Source: Saprospiraceae bacterium (GTDB lineage Bacteria; Bacteroidota; Bacteroidia; Chitinophagales; Saprospiraceae). From it: 8,235 nucleotides of DNA. Location of the stretch: the NCBI GenBank assembly GCA_020630355.1, contig JAHDBO010000083.1, positions 1 to 8,235 on the forward strand. Direction: 5' to 3'. The translations under genes and the position numbers were made by a program. Position 1 is the stretch's first letter; each line of letters opens with the position of its first letter. Below, in pieces: positions 1 through 6,181 of the stretch. The notes under the pieces were generated by a model, which had not been told where the DNA came from, searched no databases, and was given only the letters and a program-made list of their open reading frames with translations.

Positions 1-311
1 TTTTCCTGAATTTTAAAATTCGGGATGACTCATGTTCTATGTTCCTCAATATAAACCCTGACTTCTCCTTAAAGTGGTTTCCCATTGTTAGCTATTCGAT
101 CATCTTTCTCAAGTAAACCCAAATATGAGGGCTCGTCCAACTTTATATGACCAGTTTTTTATAGTAGATAATCCAAGTTGCGCAATACAAACAGATTCGC
201 AATCATTCTTTAAGCCTGCTGTTGGAACGGTAGAAATGAAGAAATAGCCTAACTTGGAACGGTTTTAACCGTTTTCGTGGTAAGTTCCATCTGTACATTA
301 AATACAGATGA
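1..311. other. Intergenic region at the left edge, no defensible gene
   Basis: This stretch lies beyond the gldN terminator and holds no coding region I can assign. Two short open frames exist. On the plus strand, 92-247 is open for 51 codons, with an ATG at 125 giving 40 codons and a TAG at 245-247; it reads toward the terminator at 312-360. On the minus strand, an ATG at 83-85 opens 28 codons that run off the left edge without a stop, with an in-frame TAG four codons upstream. Neither translation resembles a family I know, and neither has a visible ribosome binding site. Short inverted repeats are present at 5-24, 258-273 and 288-310. The region may be the tail of a converging gene, a decayed gene, or simple spacer. 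Confidence 0.6.
258..310. repeat. Two short adjacent inverted repeats beside the gldN terminator
   Basis: Positions 258-264 (AACGGTT) and 267-273 (AACCGTT) are perfect reverse complements around two bases. Positions 288-295 (CATCTGTA) and 303-310 (TACAGATG) are perfect reverse complements around a 7-nt loop. The second hairpin sits directly against the large terminator palindrome that starts at 312. Neither is followed by a T-run of its own. They could be extra 3'-end hairpins for a plus-strand transcript, a protein-binding site, or chance in A/T-rich spacer. No function is assigned. Confidence 0.4.
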
Positions 312-360
312 AAATATAAAAAAGCCCCAGAAGAAAATCTTCTGGGGCTTTTTTATATTT
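312..360. terminator. Bidirectional intrinsic terminator after gldN
   Basis: Positions 312-334 and 338-360 are exact reverse complements, giving a 23-bp stem with a three-base AAA loop. The core is GC-rich (GCCCCAGAAGA at 324-334, TCTTCTGGGGC at 338-348). It is flanked by A-runs on one side and T-runs on the other, so on either strand the core stem is followed by a U-tract. It begins 15 nt past the gldN stop and is the evident end of the minus-strand operon. Its symmetry means it could also stop a plus-strand transcript arriving from the left, which would fit a converging gene outside or at the edge of the window. Confidence 0.93.
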
Positions 361-375
361 AGAAACTTCTTTCGA

Positions 376-1257
376 TTAGTAAGACCAAAGGTCATGCTCG
401 AAATTGAAGATTTCGTTTTTCAACTTTTCTGCTTCTAGCAATAAATCGACACCAGATAGATAATCTTCCAGACGTCTATCATACTCATTTGATGATTTAT
501 AGATAAAGCTGGAAAAAAACCGCATTTCGAAAATATCTTCCCAAGTCATCGGAGCAGCATCGTTCAGAGGGTTATAAGCCCTTTCTTTAGAAAGAATTTT
601 ACGTGCTTCTGGATAGTAAATCCAGAACATAGGTTGCTCATAACGGAAATTTCCATTTTCATCGAATACTTCCCTTAATGGAGCAATTCCAAGGATTCTA
701 ACTTTTAAGGTAGAACTCTCCTCATCGAAGAACCATACCTCTTTGATACGAAAACGCTTGATATCCTCAGGGTTCAAATCATTTCTAACGATTTTGATTT
801 CCTCTTCGTAAGTCTCAGGATCGAAGGTAATTACCGTATCGACCGCAGCACCCATAGCTGCCGCTTCTCCTGGGTCTAATTTAGCCGTAAACCTATCATC
901 TTCCGCTCCATAAACGGTAATGTTACCGTTTGTAGCGCCTTCCATGAATATATTTATCAATGGACGTTGAGGATAAGAAAAAGGCTTATTCATTTTCTCA
1001 CGAACATCAATAACTCGCCAAACTCTTTTTTCCCAAAAGATATCTGCTTCACGGATAGGCTCATAAGGCATCACACGACGCTCATAAGTCAATGTACGTT
1101 CTACAATATCATCTAGGGGTGCGTCTTCGTCTGCTTCAGACTCAGACTCAGTTTCTACCGAGCCACCTGTTGGTACTTGAGCAGATGCATCTGTCAAAAA
1201 CAGACCGAATGCAAAAATCATTAGAAAAGAAAATCTGAATAATATCTTCATCACCAT
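376..1257 (-). CDS. gldN: GldN/PorN, T9SS periplasmic ring protein
   Basis: GldN works with the lipoprotein GldK in the large periplasmic ring under the outer membrane, which is needed for type IX secretion and gliding. The 293-residue product has a clear signal peptide (hydrophobic core about residues 5-21, cleavage expected after Ala-Ser-Ala at 24-26, mature start at Gln27). A very acidic Ser/Glu/Asp linker follows (about 34-50). The family body then runs from about residue 55, with the 'ADIFWEKRVWRVIDVREKMN' stretch (71-90), 'IKEVWFFDEE' (171-180) and 'FWIYYPEARKILSKERAYNP' (211-230), all recognisable as GldN. Its length is usual for the family. It is the last gene of the operon, 50 nt after gldM and 15 nt before the terminator. 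The start codon could instead be the ATG two codons in (position 1251), which leaves the signal peptide intact. No Shine-Dalgarno sequence is visible. Confidence 0.95.
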   Translation of the reverse strand: MVMKILFRFSFLMIFAFGLFLTDASAQVPTGGSVETESESEADEDAPLDDIVERTLTYERRVMPYEPIREADIFWEKRVWRVIDVREKMNKPFSYPQRPLINIFMEGATNGNITVYGAEDDRFTAKLDPGEAAAMGAAVDTVITFDPETYEEEIKIVRNDLNPEDIKRFRIKEVWFFDEESSTLKVRILGIAPLREVFDENGNFRYEQPMFWIYYPEARKILSKERAYNPLNDAAPMTWEDIFEMRFFSSFIYKSSNEYDRRLEDYLSGVDLLLEAEKLKNEIFNFEHDLWSY

Positions 1258-1307
1258 ATATTTTTTCTACTTAAAAACGTGCTCTTCTTTATTGCTAGTA
1301 TGTGAGA

Positions 1308-2945
1308 TTATCTAATTTTCCAAACCATACTTGGCAACTTACGAGTCGCTTTATCGCCTGGACATTTTACACGAACATTATCGAAGTAATAAACATCACC
1401 TGGCTTAGCCGAATTCACCAAATTCGCAGCTCTTCCTGAGTATCTAGCACCAGGGTTATTAGCCGTTACAGGGTCAGCTCTTTTCGCTTGTTTTGTCAAA
1501 TCAAAACCTGCCACATTACAACGTGCATCAAAATCGAAATTCCTCAAATCCGCCAAAATACCACCTCTTGCCTTGAACGAACCGTTTGGCATAGAACCAG
1601 AGGACTCGCCACCAGGCTTAAAACATGGCACTGGATCAGGAATACGCTTGACACGGAAAGGGAACTTAGAGGCGATAAGACCACCTCCTGACAAGGTAAT
1701 TACCGCTTCTCTTCCAACTTGAGATACCCTTACGGTTCTAGTAGGTCCACTACCTGACATCGTACACCCGCCACCTGCACAAGATGCTTTCAATTGGTTA
1801 GAAGAAACACCGCTCGCTGTCAATGCTACTGGGTTATCTACACCAACATAAAATACATTCATCTTCGTAGCAGAAACGTTGGCAGAACGCAATCCTACTT
1901 CATATTCAAATTCAGAAGAACCGGTCATCTTTTCACCAGAAAGTGGGTTGATTACGGTTGCATTCATTCTGAGTTTCTTCTTACCAATGCTATTGGCAGT
2001 CTCTGTAAAAGTACCTTTACCACCGTTCAGACGTATATTTTGACCGTTTACAGAAATTTTCGCTGACTTGGCAAATTCATCTGAAAATGCACCAATCGCT
2101 ACTTCTGCCTCAAATTTCTCTCCCTTGATAACGTAACCCTTTTTAGCGTTCATTACTGGGAAGAATTTATTCAATTTGATTTCACGACCACCCACTAGTT
2201 GAGCCAAGTCATTCACCATTGAAGTCTCCGCATTCTTTGCATCGGCTTGGAGTTTGGTCAAAGTAGGGATACAAGCCGCTAATGGCATTTGTTTGAATTT
2301 GTACTCTGCCCACGAAGCCTTGTCTGTTTTCGTCCAACTAGAATCAACTGCTAGAGTGATATTATCCGTAAAACTCTGGATTCTACTCGCCACCTCGTCA
2401 TCTTTCAATTTAGCTTCTGTAGCACAGGCCTTGATTGTATTGGTATAAACCTCAATCAATTTTTGCCTAGTTTCGCTAATTTGAGCTTCTAACTTATTGC
2501 CATATTGAGGGCCATCCTCCTTCACCATCAAACGAGTGGTGAAGTCTTTATTCTTCATCCCCTTTGGCTTATTGGTCGCTTTGCCGTTCTTATCTTGTTT
2601 GTAGTCACCATCATCAACCCCTCCATTGTGGTTACCTCCATTGTCAATTAGAGTGTCTTTAATAGCTTCTACATAACCAATGAACTCAGAAGTAATGGCT
2701 GTTACCTTATCCAAACCTTCGTTCAAAGGTTCTTTAAGTTTTGGCTTTTTATCTAATAAAGGTTGGATACCTTTTCTTGTCTCAGAAATCGCTTTGGTTT
2801 GAAGGTCGTTTGATTTTGTTAAAGATTTATCAATATCAAAAAACGCATTCATTACCTCCGCAGATACGTTCAACGCTAGCAGCGCCATGAGTACCAGATA
2901 CATCAGGTTAATCATCAGCTGCCGCGGTTCCTTTGGAATGGACAT
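1308..2945 (-). CDS. gldM: GldM/PorM, T9SS motor shaft protein
   Basis: GldM is the inner-membrane anchored shaft of the T9SS motor. A dimer sits inside a GldL pentamer and projects through the periplasm to the GldK-GldN ring. The 545-residue product opens with the family signature (PKEPRQLMINLMYLVLMALL, residues 4-23) and one membrane helix at about 12-30. Arg8 and Tyr16 match, by my alignment from memory, the conserved Arg9 and Tyr17 of the Flavobacterium protein; the arginine is reported to pair with the GldL membrane glutamate. A helical D1 domain follows (about 35-255), broken by a Gly/Asn/Asp/Lys-rich stretch at about 101-133, then beta-rich D2-D4 domains to the end. Seven cysteines lie in the periplasmic part (174, 225, 389, 394, 441, 476, 528). 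It starts 55 nt after gldL and ends 50 nt before gldN, with no promoter seen. Its length is typical. Confidence 0.96.
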   Translation of the reverse strand: MSIPKEPRQLMINLMYLVLMALLALNVSAEVMNAFFDIDKSLTKSNDLQTKAISETRKGIQPLLDKKPKLKEPLNEGLDKVTAITSEFIGYVEAIKDTLIDNGGNHNGGVDDGDYKQDKNGKATNKPKGMKNKDFTTRLMVKEDGPQYGNKLEAQISETRQKLIEVYTNTIKACATEAKLKDDEVASRIQSFTDNITLAVDSSWTKTDKASWAEYKFKQMPLAACIPTLTKLQADAKNAETSMVNDLAQLVGGREIKLNKFFPVMNAKKGYVIKGEKFEAEVAIGAFSDEFAKSAKISVNGQNIRLNGGKGTFTETANSIGKKKLRMNATVINPLSGEKMTGSSEFEYEVGLRSANVSATKMNVFYVGVDNPVALTASGVSSNQLKASCAGGGCTMSGSGPTRTVRVSQVGREAVITLSGGGLIASKFPFRVKRIPDPVPCFKPGGESSGSMPNGSFKARGGILADLRNFDFDARCNVAGFDLTKQAKRADPVTANNPGARYSGRAANLVNSAKPGDVYYFDNVRVKCPGDKATRKLPSMVWKIR

Positions 2946-3000
2946 ATTGCTTTATTGTTTTATAAAATGAACAAATAAAGTTTACCCGAGGGCTAGCTTA

Positions 3001-3600
3001 TTATTTACCGATGTTTGTCATTGCACCCAAGATATTTCCATATACAGAGTTCAATGAACCTAAATTTCTATTTAATGCAGACAGTTGTTCTTTGTACTGC
3101 TTCGTATCCTCTAGCGAGTCATGGATATTTGCCATAGCATCATTCAAGCTAGAGTAGAATTGATTGACCTTACCTATCTGGTCACTTACACCAGAGAAAT
3201 CCGCTTCTTGCAACGCTTTCAAAGAAGACATACTTCTTGACATTGTTTGCAATTCGGTTAACATTCCACTTAATTGCTCATCGACTCTATCTCCGTTCAG
3301 ACCAGGCAATGATTCGCTTGAAGAAGCTGCATCTGGAAGAATCGCAGATACATTAGAATCGTACTTATCTAATCCAGGATATAATTTTTCCCAGTAATAT
3401 TCTTTTTCGGGTGGTATTACCCCCAATAGGAAGAACATACCTGCCTCCAAATACAGACCGAAGTCAATCAAATCCATACCAAAAATCTTCCAATCATAAG
3501 ACTGTAGTTTCGCCAAAGCACCAAGTAGTACGATAGCAGCACCGACACCAATGATGAAGTTTTTTAGGTATTTAAACCATGATGAATGAAAAATTGCCAT
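3001..3600 (-). CDS. gldL: GldL/PorL, T9SS proton-channel motor subunit
   Basis: GldL is the inner-membrane stator-like subunit that surrounds GldM and converts proton flow into movement of the shaft, powering secretion and gliding. The 199-residue product has two membrane helices (about 15-32 and 43-62), then a cytoplasmic tail. The stretch 'EKEYYWEKLYPGLD' (65-78) is typical of the family, and the remainder (105-199) is predicted to be helical and polar. Lys31 at the end of helix 1 and Glu52 in helix 2 match, by my alignment, the conserved Lys27 and Glu49 of the Flavobacterium protein, the latter being the proposed proton carrier. The length fits short GldL forms. The gene ends in tandem TAA TAA codons. 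The leader is A/T-rich with no Shine-Dalgarno, and carries an inverted repeat (3618-3630) 18-30 nt before the ATG. It follows gldK after an unusually roomy 178-nt gap. Confidence 0.95.
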   Translation of the reverse strand: MAIFHSSWFKYLKNFIIGVGAAIVLLGALAKLQSYDWKIFGMDLIDFGLYLEAGMFFLLGVIPPEKEYYWEKLYPGLDKYDSNVSAILPDAASSSESLPGLNGDRVDEQLSGMLTELQTMSRSMSSLKALQEADFSGVSDQIGKVNQFYSSLNDAMANIHDSLEDTKQYKEQLSALNRNLGSLNSVYGNILGAMTNIGK

Positions 3601-3778
3601 TTTAAAACTTTTGTAGGTTAGTTAAACTAATATTTTTAATAGAAATAGCTTAGAAATATGTTGATTTATTTGGAGCCTAGTACACAAAAAGAGGGGGCTT
3701 CCTATGGTACATAAGTACCTGCAAGAAATCCTCAGTCACATAAAAATGTGAATGCATATTCAAATAATAAATGAAATC
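3601..3778 (-). other. Structured gldK-gldL spacer
   Basis: This is the longest gap inside the core operon. Read on the minus strand it holds, in order: TCACAT/ATGTGA with a 4-nt loop (3736-3751), GGTAC/GTACC with a 4-nt loop (3706-3719), a looser GGAAGCC/GGCTCC pairing with one bulge around a pyrimidine run ending in five T's, and TTAGTT/AACTAA around a single base (3618-3630) just before gldL. A 26-codon ORF (3757-3677) overlaps the first three and has no visible ribosome binding site. No TAnnTTTG promoter match was found on the minus strand. It may be an RNA processing or partial termination region that tunes gldL expression relative to gldK, or merely spacer. The repeats are seen directly; any function is inference. 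Confidence 0.4.
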
Positions 3779-5017
3779 CTAGTTGAAATCATTAAGAGAG
3801 CGTCCCATGAAAGTCAATCTACATCTAAAGCCGATATAGCTTTTCGTTGTATCTTGAAACTCCCAGTGACGGACGTGATTTTGAAGGAAATATCCGATGT
3901 CCTTCCAAGAACCACCTCTAATTACTTTACGTTTCAGAGCAATCGGGTCATCGTCCAAGGCATCATATCGCATATCTGGATTCAAATCGTGGATGAAGGA
4001 ACCTGCATTTTCATCAAATGAAGAAATAGTCCATTCAGCCACGTTACCAGCCATATTATACAAGCCATAGTCGTTCGGGAAATAAGCATCTGCTCTAACA
4101 GTGAACAACCCACCGTCTTCGGGATAATTTCCACGACCTGGCTTGAAGTTGGCCAATAAACAACCTTTGGAATTTCTTAAATAGTATCCTCCCCAAGGAT
4201 ATGGAGCTAAATCTTTGCCACCTCGAGCAGCATACTCCCAGTCATATTCTGTAGGTAAGCTAAAGGTTTCTGTATTGATAGAGGAGTCATTGTAAGCGTC
4301 CCACAATTTCGACCTCCAATCACAGAAAGCGTTAGCCATTTTCCAACTCACCCCAACGACTGGATAGTCATCATAAGCAGGGTGGGTAAAGTAATTTCTA
4401 GTCATTGGCTCATTGTACGAATAAGCAAAATCACGAATCCAACACATCGTATCAGGATACACCTGTACTTTGTCTCGCTTCAAGTATTTTGCCCTATTAT
4501 TCGGGTCTGGGTCATGAGCCATGCGTTGCCAATCTCTCCACTTGTACTCATATACCATCTTTTCGACGTTAATCTCTTTCGATTTTATCGCCATATCGCC
4601 TTGGTAGTACAAATCATTGACCGTTTCGTCTGTCCAGTCAATTTCTTCATCCCAATCAATAAATTGGTTGCCAAAATCATCTTCTACGTAATGATCCAAC
4701 CAACTATGAACGATAGAATCTTTGACCCAATTCACAAACTGACGGTATTCATTGTTTGTAATTTCGGTGTCATCCATGTAGAAACCTACAATGGATACTG
4801 CTTTTGGTCTTTGTACGAATGTACTTCTTACGTCTTGGTCACCGGCTCCAACGTGAAGTGTACCTGACGGTATATATACCATACCATAAGGATTGATACC
4901 TTTCCACTTTGGGCGATCCAATACGCCAATAAGTTGTCCAGACTCCTTCTTTCCACAAGAAGCTAGTACAATAACCAATAACATTAGATAAAATAAGGAT
5001 TTCGATAGCCTTTTCAT
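3779..5017 (-). CDS. gldK: GldK/PorK, T9SS ring lipoprotein with degenerate FGE-type fold
   Basis: GldK is an outer-membrane lipoprotein that builds the periplasmic ring with GldN and receives motion from GldM. I place the start at the ATG at 5017 (412 residues) rather than the in-frame ATG at 5041 (420). The later start gives a compact lipoprotein signal (MKRLSK, hydrophobic core, lipobox Leu-Ala-Ser-Cys) and leaves a leader for the promoter at 5053-5083. Numbered from 5041, the lipid-bearing cysteine is Cys29. The rest is a formylglycine-generating-enzyme (SUMF1-like) fold: 'MVYIPSGTLHVG' (54-65), 'MDDTEITNNEYRQFV' (89-103), a GldK-type insertion (about 105-215), 'PVVGVSWKMANAFCDW' (227-242), 'LPTEYDWEYAARGG' (262-275), 'GNVAEWT' (332-338), 'IRGGSW' (374-379) and 'GFRCRLTF' (404-411). 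The paired active-site cysteines of true FGE enzymes are absent after the GGSW motif, so a structural role is expected. Confidence 0.95.
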   Translation of the reverse strand: MKRLSKSLFYLMLLVIVLASCGKKESGQLIGVLDRPKWKGINPYGMVYIPSGTLHVGAGDQDVRSTFVQRPKAVSIVGFYMDDTEITNNEYRQFVNWVKDSIVHSWLDHYVEDDFGNQFIDWDEEIDWTDETVNDLYYQGDMAIKSKEINVEKMVYEYKWRDWQRMAHDPDPNNRAKYLKRDKVQVYPDTMCWIRDFAYSYNEPMTRNYFTHPAYDDYPVVGVSWKMANAFCDWRSKLWDAYNDSSINTETFSLPTEYDWEYAARGGKDLAPYPWGGYYLRNSKGCLLANFKPGRGNYPEDGGLFTVRADAYFPNDYGLYNMAGNVAEWTISSFDENAGSFIHDLNPDMRYDALDDDPIALKRKVIRGGSWKDIGYFLQNHVRHWEFQDTTKSYIGFRCRLTFMGRSLNDFN

Positions 5018-5052
5018 ATTGTCACTTGAGTTTTTCTCCAATTATAAGCGCT

Positions 5053-5083
5053 CAAATATAAATTCTTGAGAATAAATATAAAA
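5053..5083 (-). promoter_or_regulatory. Candidate Bacteroidota-type promoter for gldK
   Basis: On the minus strand, TATATTTG (5060-5053) is an exact match to the Bacteroidota -7 consensus TAnnTTTG. A TTTT box (5083-5080; the consensus -33 element is TTTG or TTG) lies 19 nt upstream, which is the usual spacing. Transcription would begin near 5046-5048. That gives a leader of about 30 nt to the ATG at 5017, and almost none to the ATG at 5041. It is the only good match I found between the genes of the cluster, so gldKLMN may have its own promoter apart from porP. The spacer is A/T-rich, so a chance match is possible. Confidence 0.45.
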
Positions 5084-5193
5084 GTTCACAGTATGCTTTC
5101 TACCCGTTTCTTTTAAGATTGGTGTAAAATAGCGCTTTTTTAACGTTACTTAGATGCTCCATAGTATAGATTCAGGGAAAAAAGACATCTTTT

Positions 5194-6171
5194 TCATAAA
5201 AATCTAGGATTGTAGATAATCTTTTCCTGTTTTCCTTTGCCAATCACTTTGTCCAACTCATAATTAAGCTGTATTTCATGGCTTCCTTGGTGTGCTGTAT
5301 TTAAAGAAGACATTCCAATATCAAAAGCATAACTTAATCTCAATTGTCCAGTGATTTTCAACCCTGCTATCAAAGCAATAGCATCTGATGTATTTGCATT
5401 ATAACCTCGCCAAGACACCCCTCCGAGAATATTCTCTCCATATTGTAAGAGTACTGAAAATTCTCCTTGGACTTGAACCCCATTTGACTTAAATAAAGCA
5501 CTGGGGCGTACGCGAACGTTTTCGCTCAATTCAAGGTCAGTAACAAAAGTAAGAAAATAATTTCTCTTCAAAAGCAAATTCGTGACATTCATTGTTTCGA
5601 GTACGATATTTGGTTCTGATATATTATTTGCCGAAAGGCCAATTTCAAACAATTTTCCCTTCAAAAGCACCCCAACATCAAAAACAGGTACTATATCCCG
5701 AACTAGCCCTTCGGGCAATTCGGGGTCATTATGCGTAAATGTCCCCCCTTCATAAACCCCTTCTGGTGAACGCAGCAATCTTCCATCTAAACGCTTCTGC
5801 AACATCCCCCCAGAAGCACCAAGCACCAATTTGCCAAAATCACCTACTTCGTACTGATAATTGAAAGACAATAAGGCTTTGGTGCTTTGCTCCGCCCCAA
5901 TCACATCGTTCTCAAAACGCAGACCAACTCCCCCACTCAGATAAAATAGGGGAAAATGCACATTTACAGATTGGGTTGTGGGACTTCCTTCCAGTCCCGT
6001 CCATTGTTTCCTAAAAACACCATTGACCTGAAGCCGCTCTCCCACTCCTGCGTAAGCTGGGTTCACTTCATAAGGATTGAGCATATACATACTGTATTGA
6101 GCCGCCTGCTGCCCTGAAGTTTTATTGAGAAAAACCACTATAAACAGAATTAGAATCGAGAAATACTTCAT
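5194..6171 (-). CDS. porP: PorP/SprF family T9SS outer-membrane protein
   Basis: PorP/SprF proteins are outer-membrane beta-barrels linked to the T9SS: PorP itself associates with the PorK-N ring through PorE, and SprF-type paralogs help surface delivery of particular substrates. The 325-residue product has a signal peptide (hydrophobic core about 3-15, cleavage expected near Gly20-Gln21). Family hallmarks follow: 'AQYSMYMLNPYEVNPAYAG' (24-42), 'FRKQWTGLEGSPTTQSVNVH' (53-72), alternating barrel-type strands throughout, and the C-terminal 'NPRFL' (321-325) seen in many family members. Its length is usual. It sits immediately upstream of gldK, as porP does in the P. gingivalis por locus, which favours the core PorP role over a substrate-specific SprF paralog. 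Its ATG lies 10 nt after the DUF255 stop, so it probably shares that transcript. The exact symbol is less certain than the family. Confidence 0.92.
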   Translation of the reverse strand: MKYFSILILFIVVFLNKTSGQQAAQYSMYMLNPYEVNPAYAGVGERLQVNGVFRKQWTGLEGSPTTQSVNVHFPLFYLSGGVGLRFENDVIGAEQSTKALLSFNYQYEVGDFGKLVLGASGGMLQKRLDGRLLRSPEGVYEGGTFTHNDPELPEGLVRDIVPVFDVGVLLKGKLFEIGLSANNISEPNIVLETMNVTNLLLKRNYFLTFVTDLELSENVRVRPSALFKSNGVQVQGEFSVLLQYGENILGGVSWRGYNANTSDAIALIAGLKITGQLRLSYAFDIGMSSLNTAHQGSHEIQLNYELDKVIGKGKQEKIIYNPRFL

Positions 6172-6181
6172 AGGCTTTATT

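Noticed and set aside
5..24. Palindrome CCTGAATTTT/AAAATTCGGG at the left edge as a terminator
   Set aside because: Perfect apart from one G-T pair, but it has no loop, is mostly A/T, and its 3' context is not a T-run on the plus strand. It is also cut close to the window edge.
4382..4867. 161-codon plus-strand open frame inside gldK
   Set aside because: Lies antisense to a well-conserved gldK and its translation resembles no family I know. It is a shadow of the real gene; the same holds for the other plus-strand frames within gldM, gldL and the DUF255 gene.
5178..5194. A/T hairpin overlapping the porP stop as a terminator
   Set aside because: The stem is only six A-T-dominated pairs (AAAAAG/CTTTTT) with a 4-nt loop. 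It is too weak to call as an intrinsic terminator between porP and gldK.
5148..5195. 15-codon ORF beginning at an ATGA overlap with the porP stop
   Set aside because: Starts MKKMSFFPES and stops after 15 codons. No ribosome binding site and no recognisable product; chance is the simpler explanation.
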